A DNA stretch of 64,000 nucleotides from Celerinatantimonas sp046054165 (GCF_046054165.1 NZ_JBFNXK010000002.1:259480-323479); one strand, 5' to 3'; positions 37,821 to 47,518 are shown, counted from the first letter of the stretch. The notes: generated by a model not told the origin, from the sequence alone. Numbers and translations are program-made.

Positions 37821-38969
37821 TTATTCCTTGGCATGAGCAAATAATGTCAGAGCCCCAGTATCACCTTTAATTTCGGTAAACTGACTCAGGATCTGCTGAT
37901 AGGTCGCTTTGGGATCCAGTTTGGCAAACTGCTGTGGATAAAAATCTTTGGCCAGCGCTTCAATCGCAACAATATTATAAGGGTGATTATAAAACAGATG
38001 ATAAGCCCCAAAGATCCGATGCTCATGAGACGCTTTGAGTTGTTTGAACCCTGGACGAGCTAACAACTCTGCAAATGCGGACTGAATGGCCGAATCACTC
38101 ACATCATAACCTAGTGGCAGGGCAATCGACTTACTCCGCCCTTTCCACTGCGCACCGGTCATAACATAAACATCTGGTTGCATCTGCAATACTTTTTCCA
38201 TTGCAACGACACCCGTGGGCCCTTTAAGTAACTGAAAGCCTAAATTATTACCCCCAGCCGTCGCCACTAATTGGCCCCATCCAAAGTGATTATGGGTAAA
38301 GCAACAGTCATTGCCGCCACGGACCCCGGCGTGCGCTTCAATAAAGACGCTGGGACGTTGAGCCCCTTTAGCCAATGCATGAGCTACGCCTTCATGCACC
38401 TGTTTAAGATGTTGGGCATAAAAATCTGCATACGCTTTACCTTCAGCTTCTTTATTCAGGATCTTACCGAGTAATTCCACACTGGCTGGAGCATCCTTGA
38501 TAGGTCGTTCAGAAGTATCCACGAAGACAACCGGAATATGCAACTTGTCCAACATTTTGATGACCCCACCCTGCTCTAGCGCCGGTTTTGATCGAAGTTC
38601 AGCGATCATCAACTGAGGGGAACGCGTCATCACCTCTTCTAAGTTAATCTGGCCACTATCGCTATAACGCATATCTAAAATATGAGATGCCTGTGGCCAC
38701 TGTTTGAGTAATCGAGACCAGAAACCGGTATCGCTCAGTCCCAGGAGATTATTCCAAGCCACGACTCGCTTAAACGGATTATCACGATCCAATAAGGCTA
38801 GCATCAGCACATTTCGACCATCCTGTAATACCACATGCTGAGGCTCAGACTGGATCGTCACCTGACGCCCCGCCATATCCGTCACAGTTAGAGGATACTG
38901 GGTCGCCTGTGCCGTCCACGCACAAATCAAACCGAATAGTAAGAGGGATAATCTCGCCAGATAGCGCAT
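37821..38969 (-). CDS. Periplasmic iron-chelate binding protein (FecB/BtuF-like)
   Basis: 382 aa from the ATG at 38969, with AGGAG upstream; a 12-residue longer start lies outside the signal peptide. The signal is MRYLARLSLLLFGLICAWTAQA. The TroA/FecB-like fold begins YPLTVTDMAGRQVTIQSEP. An unusual GGNDCCFTHNHFGWGQL segment near residue 210 has adjacent Cys and two His. Fe-chelate specificity is expected from the FecA-like receptor in the same cluster; heme or cobalamin cannot be excluded. Confidence 0.88.
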   Translation of the reverse strand: MRYLARLSLLLFGLICAWTAQATQYPLTVTDMAGRQVTIQSEPQHVVLQDGRNVLMLALLDRDNPFKRVVAWNNLLGLSDTGFWSRLLKQWPQASHILDMRYSDSGQINLEEVMTRSPQLMIAELRSKPALEQGGVIKMLDKLHIPVVFVDTSERPIKDAPASVELLGKILNKEAEGKAYADFYAQHLKQVHEGVAHALAKGAQRPSVFIEAHAGVRGGNDCCFTHNHFGWGQLVATAGGNNLGFQLLKGPTGVVAMEKVLQMQPDVYVMTGAQWKGRSKSIALPLGYDVSDSAIQSAFAELLARPGFKQLKASHEHRIFGAYHLFYNHPYNIVAIEALAKDFYPQQFAKLDPKATYQQILSQFTEIKGDTGALTLFAHAKE

Positions 38970-39043
38970 TGAGGAAACTCCTGAAAGTAATAAAACAGCG
39001 ATCAACCACCCGAATTACAGCAGTTGATAAAAGAGCTTATAAT

Positions 39044-39062
39044 ATAAATAAAAATCATTATC
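39044..39062 (-). promoter_or_regulatory. Fur-like box upstream of the ABC transporter operon
   Basis: On the minus strand the 19-mer starts GATAATGAT, a perfect half of the Fur consensus GATAATGATAATCATTATC, followed by a poorer half (TTTTATTTAT). It lies about 75 bp upstream of the binding-protein start. Iron repression is inferred. Confidence 0.6.
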
Positions 39063-39225
39063 GTTCAAATATTTTTTTGTTTTAATGTTATGCAGTCATT
39101 ATATAACCCAAGACCGGCATGAAACGGCATGACCGTTCCACCCCAAAAAATAGAATCAAAGAAGATTAACCATGAAATAGGTCAACAGCACCAGCGGGGT
39201 CAGACGCTCCTGACCCGATTAGTTT

Positions 39226-40233
39226 TTAACGTGCATCCTGGCGATGACGGTGTAATAGCTCCCAAAACAACTCTCGAGGCTTATGAGGCTGAGCAGTCTT
39301 ACGACTGACGGCGGCAACCCCTAATTTATAGAATCGCCGTTCCGGCATAATGGCTTTGAGCAACCCTTTTTCAACATATTCGCGGGCATAATATTCAGGA
39401 AGGAAACCAATGTAATGGCCGGATAAAATGAGGCTCAAACGCACATCATAAAAATAAGCCGTCGCGGCTAAATTCAGATCAACCAATTGCTGATTGACCT
39501 GTTGGTGTGGCTTTAATCCGGCATGCGCCGCCGCGGCTTGATTAATCTCATCATCACAGATAGTTTCCGGTGCCCGACGCGCCAATTCATGATCACACGA
39601 GCAATATAAATAGCAAAGGTCACTATAAAGTTGCAGATAGTTCAACCCTTCTAACTGCCGATGGTAAGGAATAAAACCGATATCCGCTTCATCGTTCAAT
39701 ACCCGCCGCTCAATTTCAGCCATCGATGAAACATCGGTCCTCAATTGAATCTGAGGCGCTTCAGTGCAATACGCTCGCACCAGTTCTGGAAATTTACAAC
39801 GCGGATCAAGACTGATCGAGTCAGACAATAGCAACCGTAACTGCCCGGTTAGACTACTGTTGAGGTTATTGACGGTATTACGAAACTCTTCCAATGAATC
39901 AAGCAATTGCTGAGTCATTTGATAGACAATAAGGCCTTCATCCGTCAATGAGAATCCCGCTCGCCCTCGTCGACAGAGTGTTAAACTCAACCGTGATTCT
40001 AAATTAGAAATATGCAAGCTAATGGTGGAACGACCAATATTCAACTCGGTCTCAGCAGCAGAAAATCCTCCGCACTCAACGACCGTCTTAAACACCCGTA
40101 GTTGTTTCAATTCATAATCACTCACCTGTCCCAGCGAGTAATTTGTCGATTTAGCCACTTTGTGCTCAGACTCCATATCTGTCGATTCAGCCCTATGACC
40201 AGTGATAGCACCGGCAACAATCACATACTCCAT
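39226..40233 (-). CDS. LysR-family regulator inside the iron-uptake locus
   Basis: 335 aa as drawn from the first ATG; the ATG at 40176 would remove 19 residues and neither has a clear ribosome site. The winged helix lies near residues 40-100 (LKQLRVFKTVVECGGFSAAE, GRSTISLHISNLE) and is followed by a LysR effector domain with a Cys pair (CYLYCSC) near residue 210. It lies between the receptor and the binding protein, all on the same strand, so it may control one or both. The ligand is unknown. Confidence 0.85.
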   Translation of the reverse strand: MEYVIVAGAITGHRAESTDMESEHKVAKSTNYSLGQVSDYELKQLRVFKTVVECGGFSAAETELNIGRSTISLHISNLESRLSLTLCRRGRAGFSLTDEGLIVYQMTQQLLDSLEEFRNTVNNLNSSLTGQLRLLLSDSISLDPRCKFPELVRAYCTEAPQIQLRTDVSSMAEIERRVLNDEADIGFIPYHRQLEGLNYLQLYSDLCYLYCSCDHELARRAPETICDDEINQAAAAHAGLKPHQQVNQQLVDLNLAATAYFYDVRLSLILSGHYIGFLPEYYAREYVEKGLLKAIMPERRFYKLGVAAVSRKTAQPHKPRELFWELLHRHRQDAR

Positions 40234-40250
40234 CCCCTAAAAAGCATGAA

Positions 40251-40281
40251 GCAACAGCAAACACCCCGTGCTTGCTGTTGC
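40251..40281. repeat. Perfect 10-bp inverted repeat upstream of the LysR gene
   Basis: GCAACAGCAA (40251-40260) and TTGCTGTTGC (40272-40281) flank an 11-base spacer, 18 bp upstream of the first LysR ATG. It may be an operator for autoregulation, since LysR sites are often dyads, or a terminator for the receptor gene lacking a T-run. Confidence 0.45.
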
Positions 40282-40402
40282 CCCCGATATTATATGAATC
40301 TGTGGCTTAGACAATTGATTTTGTGCTGATATCAGCTTATTTATCCAAAACTATTCCTATTTTTGGACGAAAGCGAGGTGCCCGCACCATCGCGGCACCG
40401 GT

Positions 40403-42544
40403 TTAAAACTGATAATTCAGATCAAGACTATAAGAACGTCCCGGTGCGGGATAACGCCCAACAGGGCTAACATCGATCCCGCGGAAGTAATAGTCCTTGT
40501 TAAACAAATTGTTAACGGCAACATTAACTCGCAAGATACGATTTTGGGATTGATACACATCTTTACCCACATTGAAATTCCAGACCGTATAACTCGGTAG
40601 CCGTCCGGTACTTCCCTTAGCGTCTTCATCACGAGTATTGGCCGCGTCGGAATAGGCGTTACTAAAATAAAAGCCCGATAATGTCGAGGTATATCCAGCT
40701 AGATCATAAGCCGCATCCCAGACCAGCTGATGCTTCGATGAATATTGGATCCGTTTGCCTTTATTCGGCCCTTGTCGATAGGTTGCATCCAGATAGGTGT
40801 ACCCCAAACCAAGACTTAGATGATGAATAGACTCCGGAGCATATCGTCCTGAGATTTCAACCCCCTGATGCAAAGTTTTACCCACATTATCAAAGGTTTG
40901 ATCGGTGCTATTCCACTGCAATTGATCTTTAAAATCGATCCGGTATAACGCTAGATTCAACTGGTTTTCACCCTCGGTGAAGCGCGTCCCAACTTCATAG
41001 TTCCAAGCCAGTTCATTCCCTTTTTCACCTCGACCCCGAATCGATGCAATTTGAGGGGTTCTTAAGGAACGTTGCGTATTAGCATACGCCGTCCAATGTG
41101 CCGTCAATTTATAGGCCAGCGTCAATCCTGGAAGCAGTTCATTGACATCATTATCCTGAGAACTATGGACTCGACGATCTGCAAAATTCATCCGAACCAT
41201 CTCATATCGGAGTCCCGGAGTAATCGTAAGGGTTTGATCGAATAAACCCAGTTCATTACTGACATAAGCCGCATAGGCATTGGTTTCCAAATGCCAATTT
41301 CGGGGCATAGTCGTCGTCCCGCCACTGATCGGCGTCTGTTTTAACCGATAGCTAATATCTTCATTGACATAACGAGTCCCAATAATCCAATGCTGTGTCA
41401 CCGACTCCGGTGAGCCAAAAGATAAAGCCAGTTTGGGTTCAACCCCAACGACATTAAACGTCCTTGGTGAAGAACGAACATGAGTGGCATCTAGCTCCGG
41501 ATCAGCCCAAAAAGCCGCGGTTGAGTTATATCCCCACTGAAAATTTCGTTCGGAATGATGTCCAAAAGTCAGCAGCTCAAAACGGCCGGAATTCCCCCAA
41601 TCCAGATCATGTAAATATTTCAGATGCCAACGCGTCGTTTCACCCACGTAAGTATCATCAGGACGCTTCGACTGATGACGATCCTGACGATAATCGCTCG
41701 GAGAAAGAGCACCAGCCATCTCGGTATCCGCTTTATAATGCTGAATAAAAGTATCTAATTCTTGAGTGTCACTGATCAACCAAGCCGTTTTAAGTTGAAA
41801 ATTTTTCACATCCGTATCGGAATGATCCCGAAAACTATCCCCTTTGAGAAAATCTCCCGCGATTTGCAAGGCGAAACGTTGATTCAGCCATCCTCCAGTA
41901 CGGATATAAAAATCATTTAAAGGCGTGCCATGCCCTTCAAATTTCGTAATACGCTGACTGAGTTCAGTCCTCCAAACCGCCGGGATTGGTTTGGTCACCA
42001 AGTTAATTACCCCACCGACATTATTCGGACCATACTGAACCGCAGCCCCACCACGCACAATATCAATTCGATCCAAATTTGCCAGCGACGCCGGGAAAAT
42101 AGACTGGCCGGTATGCCCATAAGGAGCCAATGTCAAAGGGATCCCGTCCATTAAAAACTGAGCCTGACCACTACGGCTAGCTGATAGCCCCCGCACGGCA
42201 ATATTAGGTAGAACGCCGGTACCCGATTCATCCTGGATTTTGATCCCATTCACTTTCTGAAGCGCTTGATCTATAGAGTCCGATGCGGTCGCTTTCATGT
42301 GTTCAGCACTTATCACCGTCCGGCTCCCCGGATAATCTTTGACATCAGTGGCAGATGAATGCCCCATCACACTCCCGGTCACAACCATCACGTCCCCTGT
42401 AGATGTCCCCTGAGCCGCATGACTTCCCCCTGAAACGAGAACGGCGCTTCCCAGTGCCCATTTCAGCAATGATCCCTTTAATTGTCCCTGACTTAACAAC
42501 TTCACGTTTCCTAACCCTTTTATGATGAAAAAATACTTGTTCAT
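40403..42544 (-). CDS. TonB-dependent receptor, FecA-like
   Basis: 713 aa from the ATG at 42544; a longer start (42601) and a GTG nearer the signal peptide are alternatives. The signal region is SLLKWALGSAVLVSGGSHAA, then the TonB box DVMVVTGS. Plug-domain motifs VNGIKIQDESGTG, LMDGIPLTLAPYGHTG and DIVRGGAAVQYGPNNVGGV resemble FecA. There is no N-terminal signalling (STN) domain. It ends in the beta-barrel signature GRSYSLDLNYQF with a terminal aromatic residue. It imports a ferric chelate across the outer membrane, probably for the adjacent ABC system. Confidence 0.92.
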   Translation of the reverse strand: MNKYFFIIKGLGNVKLLSQGQLKGSLLKWALGSAVLVSGGSHAAQGTSTGDVMVVTGSVMGHSSATDVKDYPGSRTVISAEHMKATASDSIDQALQKVNGIKIQDESGTGVLPNIAVRGLSASRSGQAQFLMDGIPLTLAPYGHTGQSIFPASLANLDRIDIVRGGAAVQYGPNNVGGVINLVTKPIPAVWRTELSQRITKFEGHGTPLNDFYIRTGGWLNQRFALQIAGDFLKGDSFRDHSDTDVKNFQLKTAWLISDTQELDTFIQHYKADTEMAGALSPSDYRQDRHQSKRPDDTYVGETTRWHLKYLHDLDWGNSGRFELLTFGHHSERNFQWGYNSTAAFWADPELDATHVRSSPRTFNVVGVEPKLALSFGSPESVTQHWIIGTRYVNEDISYRLKQTPISGGTTTMPRNWHLETNAYAAYVSNELGLFDQTLTITPGLRYEMVRMNFADRRVHSSQDNDVNELLPGLTLAYKLTAHWTAYANTQRSLRTPQIASIRGRGEKGNELAWNYEVGTRFTEGENQLNLALYRIDFKDQLQWNSTDQTFDNVGKTLHQGVEISGRYAPESIHHLSLGLGYTYLDATYRQGPNKGKRIQYSSKHQLVWDAAYDLAGYTSTLSGFYFSNAYSDAANTRDEDAKGSTGRLPSYTVWNFNVGKDVYQSQNRILRVNVAVNNLFNKDYYFRGIDVSPVGRYPAPGRSYSLDLNYQF

Positions 42545-42601
42545 ATGGATGGAGCATCCAGCGAAACAACGGCCAATAATCCCGCTGTCCCTAACCTGCA
42601 A

Positions 42602-43484
42602 CTTGGGATAGATACGACTACCGCATCAGCTGAAACATCTCGATGGCAAAATTATCTGGCGGACTTTAATACCTCATCAAATTGATGTTTTGTTAGCCGC
42701 TCAGAAGAATTACGAATAAAAACAAATATCATTTACATTTTCAACATTAAATTAACTATTTGTTTTATATTTTTAAATTAGCTTTTTCATCAATAAAAAT
42801 ACCGGCTACATCGAGGTTTGGTCATGACATTCAAGACAACCCGTAGTCCTCGCCCACAAAATGAGGAACAACAAGCCTCCTGATAGGAGTTTTACTCAAA
42901 AGAGCGCTCTGAAGATGTATTTAACAAGCAAGATGTATCTCGACGGTGAGTCATCACCGCACCCGAGATAAAAATAAGATAAAGACAAGTACGATTTTCA
43001 TTACTTTTTGTATCAAAAATTTTTTTGCCTCCTTGCGCTCACTCGCTTTTCCAGATGATTTTTTATCGCCGATAGCACCATAGAATAAAAACTTATGCAC
43101 CATTTTAAAGCGCCCTCTATCTACAGCACGGATGTATCCCCCCGACAAGCCTTCCAAGGGCCTCGCAACTAACTACTTAATATTTTAAATATTTGTGTTT
43201 AATTCCGTCCCTTTTGCCTATAGAGAGTAAAAGTGAGAATGTTCACAAATGATGCAAACCGACCAACTTAGAGCACTATTCTAAATCCATCTTTTTCATC
43301 GATATTAATTAAAATTCAGATAGTTACCGTCAGCAAAAGTTTGATTGATACAAAACTATAGGTATAGCCATAACAATTTATTTATTAAAACTCATCTGAA
43401 AGGATGCAGGGGTGATCACCAATAACGAATCAAACAAGTTCTTCGGTTTTTAGGATGAAACTCCAACTCACCAGGAGGGGACGG
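42602..43484. other. Intergenic region between divergent receptor and TRAP genes
   Basis: About 880 bp with the receptor promoter and a Fur-like box at the left and the TRAP promoter at the right. A 67-codon minus-strand frame (42954-43157) rich in Lys and Arg has no recognised features and is not called. Otherwise nothing is identifiable. Confidence 0.5.
42718..42736 (-). promoter_or_regulatory. Possible Fur box upstream of the FecA-like receptor
   Basis: The minus-strand 19-mer GTAAATGATATTTGTTTTT matches 12 of 19 positions of the Fur consensus, with AATGATA intact. It lies about 175 bp upstream of the chosen receptor start, in an AT-rich context that weakens the call. Confidence 0.4.
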
Positions 43485-44501
43485 ATGCAAATCACACAAT
43501 CTATTAAACAAAAATTACGAGCGTTAACGCTCGCGGCTATTGCCAGTGCGACCTTCATCAGCAGTGTCCACGCAGCTGAATTCAACTGGCGTTTCGCCAA
43601 TCTCTATAGCCGAGGCACGGCCTTTGGCAAAGTATATGAAAGCCTAGCGCATAACATCGAAACATTGTCTAACGGTCGAATTAAAGTACAAGTTCTTTAC
43701 GCCGGTGAAGGGGTTGAAAGTGCTGGGATTTTCGGTGCTGTTAAAAGCGGTCTATTGCAAATGGGCGCGCCCTTCCAGTCAATGAATGCTGGCGAACTCC
43801 CTGCCGGGGTTGTTGAAATCGGTCTGCCGGGCACAAGTTCTGATATTGCGAAATTGGAAACGCTCATTCATGAACGGGGCTGGAGTCAGATCCTAACAAA
43901 AGCTTATGCCTCACAAGGTTTGGTTTGGTTAGAACCTTACATTCAACCTGCGGTTTATATCATTACTAAAAAACCAATCAACTCACTGGCCGATTTCAAA
44001 GGAATGAAAATCCGTGCGCCGGGTGCCTACGGCAAATTCTTGCGTAAATTAGGGGCCTCCCCGGTTTCTCTGGCATGGAGTGAAATTTATACCAGTCTGG
44101 CTACCGGTGTCATCGATGGTTCGATCGGTTCCAACATGATCGACCATCGTGATGGTAACCATGTTGAAGTGGCTAAATACATGTATCCCATGCCGCTGGC
44201 TGGTGCACAAGTGCTGCCGATTATCGTGAACCGCAGTGCCTGGAACAAACTTCCGGATGACCTAAAAGGCATTGTCCGAGCAGCAACAGTGATTCATGCC
44301 CGTGATCAGCTGACTAAATCACGGATGTGGGAATCTCAAGCCGTCGCCGATATGGAGAAAAAAGGTCTGAAATGGAGCCCACAACCAAGCGAAGCCGATA
44401 AAAAAGAATGGCATAAAATCGCTGTTGAGTTATGGGACGATTACGGAAAATCAGATCCATACAGCCAACAGTTAGTCAAAATTCTCAAAGCACAACAATA
44501 G
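43485..44501 (+). CDS. TRAP transporter substrate-binding protein (DctP family)
   Basis: 338 aa from the ATG at 43485, with AGGAGG six bases before it; a 10-residue longer start is less likely. Signal peptide to about residue 31 (LAAIASATFISSVHAA). DctP-fold features include FKGMKIRAPGAYGKFLRKLGA, whose Arg is the canonical carboxylate-binding residue, and SLAWSEIYTSLATGVIDG. It delivers an organic acid to the DctQM membrane proteins; the substrate cannot be read from sequence. Confidence 0.93.
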   Translation: MQITQSIKQKLRALTLAAIASATFISSVHAAEFNWRFANLYSRGTAFGKVYESLAHNIETLSNGRIKVQVLYAGEGVESAGIFGAVKSGLLQMGAPFQSMNAGELPAGVVEIGLPGTSSDIAKLETLIHERGWSQILTKAYASQGLVWLEPYIQPAVYIITKKPINSLADFKGMKIRAPGAYGKFLRKLGASPVSLAWSEIYTSLATGVIDGSIGSNMIDHRDGNHVEVAKYMYPMPLAGAQVLPIIVNRSAWNKLPDDLKGIVRAATVIHARDQLTKSRMWESQAVADMEKKGLKWSPQPSEADKKEWHKIAVELWDDYGKSDPYSQQLVKILKAQQ

Positions 44502-44511
44502 TAGTAACAAG

Positions 44512-44534
44512 AAAGGGCAGCTCCGCTGCCCTTT
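44512..44534 (+). terminator. Intercistronic hairpin after the TRAP binding-protein gene
   Basis: Perfect stem AAAGGGCAG/CTGCCCTTT (44512-44520, 44526-44534) with loop CTCCG, between dctP-like and dctQ-like genes. No T-run. It probably stabilises the binding-protein mRNA or attenuates, giving more binding protein than membrane protein. Confidence 0.65.
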
Positions 44535-44559
44535 ACCCGCTCAATACAGGGGTCCACCC

Positions 44560-45084
44560 ATGATAAGAACAATACTTGTCGGTTATTGTCAAAGCATTAA
44601 TTGGATTGTTCGTATAGTCGGCAAAACAATTCCACTTCTGATGCCATGCATTACCTTTGTCATCATTTTTGATGTCATCAGTCGCTATTTTTTTAATCAC
44701 CCAACCATTTGGGCTTACGATGTTTCACTCTTTTTATTTGGTTATTTAGCGGCACTCGGCGGCGCTTATGCTCAGCAAAAAAGAGCGCATATCAACGTCG
44801 ATATCCTCTATCTCAAAGTCTCGCCCCGAACCCGACAAATTTTTAATACCCTCACCTATCTACTCGCCACTTATTTCGTGGTGTTACTGGCGTACAAGGG
44901 ATGGGATAAATTTCTTGAAGCGCTTCAGTTTAACTACCGACGCCAGAGTGAATGGGCGCCTCACATGCACCACTTCTGGTTGATGATCACAATTGCAGGC
45001 TCATTGATGGCGATCCAACTCTCTGCAGATATCATCCGCAGTATTTACTACGTTGTGACTGGCTCTGAATTAATCGAGGAATAA
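44560..45084 (+). CDS. TRAP transporter small membrane subunit (DctQ family)
   Basis: 174 aa with four membrane helices. IIFDVISRYFFNHPTIWAYD is the family signature (RYFFNxPxxWAxE type), followed by GGAYAQQKRAHINVDILY. AGGGG lies upstream of the ATG. It partners the large subunit 6 bp downstream. Confidence 0.94.
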   Translation: MIRTILVGYCQSINWIVRIVGKTIPLLMPCITFVIIFDVISRYFFNHPTIWAYDVSLFLFGYLAALGGAYAQQKRAHINVDILYLKVSPRTRQIFNTLTYLLATYFVVLLAYKGWDKFLEALQFNYRRQSEWAPHMHHFWLMITIAGSLMAIQLSADIIRSIYYVVTGSELIEE

Positions 45085-45090
45085 ACACGC

Positions 45091-46410
45091 ATGGATATCG
45101 GACTTTTAACAGGCGTGCTTTTGGTGTGCGTCTTAACGGCATTTGCTTTAGGAGCCCCGGTCGGGATGGCTCTGGGAGGCATCGCCATGGGGATAGGTTA
45201 TCTGACCTGGGGCGATGGTATTTTCAACGTTTTACCGACGACTACTGAATCGGTATTTTTTAGCTTTACACTGCTCGCTATTCCACTTTATATCTACATG
45301 GGACAACTGCTGACCCGTTCCGGGATCGGCGATGCAATGTTCAATGCCAGCCAGATGTTAATTGGTCGCCTGCGAGGTTCTCTGGCGATTAGCGTCATCT
45401 GTGTCTGCTCGATGATTGGTGCCATGGTCGGGATTATCGGAGCCGGGATCATGACTTCCGGCAGTATTGCCCTGAAACCCATGCTCGAGCGCGGTTATGA
45501 TAAAAAACTAGCGCTCGGCGTCATTATGGCCGGCGGCGGCCTCGGGATCCTAATCCCACCGAGCATTCCGATGATCATGTTCGCGTCCACCACTCAAAAT
45601 TCAGTCGGTCGTCTATTTATTGGCGCATTAGGGCCGGCATTATTAATGATTACCCTGATGATCGCATATGTCGTCATCAGCTGTAAAATCAAACCAGAAC
45701 GGGCCCCTCTGGATAGTGAATCACGCCCCCCCATGACCCCTAAGGTTAAATTTCAAACCCTACGTGATGGCTTTTTTTCACTACTACTGATTGTGGCGGT
45801 ATTAGGTTCCATCATGAGTGGGATTGCCACCCCCACCGAATCCGGTGCTGTCGGGGTATTCGGTGCTTTAATTCTGGCTTTGGTATTCAAACGCTTCAAT
45901 TTCAAAATGATGAAATTAGCCGGATTTGAAACCTCCGTACTGGTCAGCGTTGCCATGTGGATTATCTTAGGGGCCACCGTATTTAGTAACTTTCATATGC
46001 TGATGGGGATCCAGACGATGGTGAAAAGTTTCACCCAAAATCTGGGATTACCTCCGATTGGGATCATCATCATGTTCCAGCTGATCATGATCCTGCTCGG
46101 CTTCATCATCGATGAATTTATCATCGTCCTGATGTGTGCTCCACTATTTACCCCCGTTGCCGTCTCTTTAGGCTATGACCCTATCTGGTTCGGTATTCTG
46201 ATGATCCTGAATATCGAAATTGCGGTTCAGACACCGCCTTATGGATTTGCACTCTTCTACTTAAAAGGGATTGCACCACCGGAAGTCACCATGATGGATA
46301 TTTACAAATCAATCACTCCGTTTGTTATGATTAAAGTGGTTGTGTTAATTATCACAATGGTATTCCCCGAGTTGGTGCTGTGGCTTCCAAACCACTTAAT
46401 GGGACAATGA
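45091..46410 (+). CDS. TRAP transporter large membrane subunit (DctM family)
   Basis: 439 aa, about 12 helices. GILIPPSIPMIMFASTT, TPTESGAVGVFGALI and QTPPYGFALFYLKGIAPP are canonical DctM signatures. It forms the sodium-coupled transport channel. Its TGA overlaps the ATG of the stress-protein gene. Confidence 0.95.
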   Translation: MDIGLLTGVLLVCVLTAFALGAPVGMALGGIAMGIGYLTWGDGIFNVLPTTTESVFFSFTLLAIPLYIYMGQLLTRSGIGDAMFNASQMLIGRLRGSLAISVICVCSMIGAMVGIIGAGIMTSGSIALKPMLERGYDKKLALGVIMAGGGLGILIPPSIPMIMFASTTQNSVGRLFIGALGPALLMITLMIAYVVISCKIKPERAPLDSESRPPMTPKVKFQTLRDGFFSLLLIVAVLGSIMSGIATPTESGAVGVFGALILALVFKRFNFKMMKLAGFETSVLVSVAMWIILGATVFSNFHMLMGIQTMVKSFTQNLGLPPIGIIIMFQLIMILLGFIIDEFIIVLMCAPLFTPVAVSLGYDPIWFGILMILNIEIAVQTPPYGFALFYLKGIAPPEVTMMDIYKSITPFVMIKVVVLIITMVFPELVLWLPNHLMGQ

Positions 46411-46844
46411 CGCCTATGTACGAACATATATTGATTGCTTTTGATTTGGGATATGAGGAGCAACTTCCGTTATTGATTGCTCCTGCCAGACGACTTTTAG
46501 GAAAACGTCGAGGAAAGATACACTTTCTTTATGTTGATGAAAGTCAGGTCCATCATGCAACCTATCCGATATTGGATGAAGAAAACGCAAAGCGGCAACA
46601 AACCATCGCCCTCTACCGCTTAAAATCATTAATCAGTCAATATGTCCCTGAGCAGCAACAAGGGGAATGTATGGTGAAACATGGCCATGCCGACGAACGA
46701 ATTTTAGAAATTGAAAAAAAAATCAAACCAGACTTTATTGTCATGATGGCCGGGAAACCCGGATTAGGACAATACTTTATGGGAGCCAATACTAATAAAG
46801 TCGTTCGTCATGCGAAAAGTTCGGTCATTATTATTCGCCCCTAA
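46407..46844 (+). CDS. Universal stress protein (UspA family), TRAP-associated, TeaD-like
   Basis: 145 aa, starting at the ATGA overlap with the dctM-type gene (46407); the ATG at 46416 is an alternative. UspA fold: MYEHILIAFDLGYEE at the start, HGHADERILEIEKKIKPDFIVMMAG in the middle, and a C-terminal GANTNKVVRHAKSSVIIIRP resembling the nucleotide-binding loop. In Halomonas, TeaD is a UspA protein encoded with the ectoine TRAP transporter and lowers its activity. A similar role is plausible here but inferred from position only. Confidence 0.85.
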   Translation: MTPMYEHILIAFDLGYEEQLPLLIAPARRLLGKRRGKIHFLYVDESQVHHATYPILDEENAKRQQTIALYRLKSLISQYVPEQQQGECMVKHGHADERILEIEKKIKPDFIVMMAGKPGLGQYFMGANTNKVVRHAKSSVIIIRP

Positions 46845-46957
46845 TCAATTGGCGTGACTCAACTCACAGTACAAAACTAATCTTTTCATAGACTAAGCTA
46901 TAGCGGAGTAAAAATCTCCGCTATACTTCTTTATTATTGATGAAGAGATAAGCCTGA

Positions 46958-47518
46958 ATGATGAGTCCTATCTTCCGTCGTTTCCGCAAATATGTCATTG
47001 CGGGTAGTGCATTAATCATCGCTTTATTGGCATGTGCCTACATCTATTTTTTCCACATCAAAGATTTTGGTGTCAATGCCAGTGACGGCTGGTATTTTGA
47101 TGAACAGGGTTACCAGCAGGCTTTAGCCATCTCACAGCAAGAAAATCGTCCGATCCTCTTTTATTTCCGTAATCGAGCCTGTCAAATTTGCAAAGATTTT
47201 GAAAAAGATATTCTCAACAACCCAGATTTTATTCATTTCACCCGTTATTACATCAAGGTCCGTTACACCATGGATCTTAACCCGCAGCAACAGCGATTCG
47301 CCCGGCAATATCCGATTCGAATGCAACCTGCGCTCATTGTGCAATATCAGCAAAATCCGCCGGTTTCCACTCATCTGGTGCTACCGATGCATCAGGTTTG
47401 GGTCGCGCAAAACAGTATTGACAACGGGAACCATATGCCGCTCTCGGTCGTCACATTAAAGCTATCACTCCAACGTGTCACGGAAATAGCCCGTCGCCAG
47501 GGGATGAATCAGGATTAG
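46958..47518 (+). CDS. Membrane-anchored thioredoxin-fold protein with CxxC
   Basis: 186 aa. One N-terminal membrane helix (about 12-33) anchors a periplasmic domain. ENRPILFYFRNRACQICKDFEKDIL resembles the C-terminal domain of DsbD (usually a WCxxCK motif), but a Ala replaces Trp before the CQIC motif. A cis-Pro loop is likely at RMQPALIV. Expected to reduce or shuffle thiols at the periplasmic face; the partner is unknown. Its stop overlaps the convergent rimI stop. Confidence 0.7.
   Translation: MMSPIFRRFRKYVIAGSALIIALLACAYIYFFHIKDFGVNASDGWYFDEQGYQQALAISQQENRPILFYFRNRACQICKDFEKDILNNPDFIHFTRYYIKVRYTMDLNPQQQRFARQYPIRMQPALIVQYQQNPPVSTHLVLPMHQVWVAQNSIDNGNHMPLSVVTLKLSLQRVTEIARRQGMNQD

Noticed and set aside
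42954..43157. 67-codon Lys/Arg-rich frame between the receptor and TRAP genes
   Set aside because: Low-complexity composition, no neighbour context, no recognised family.
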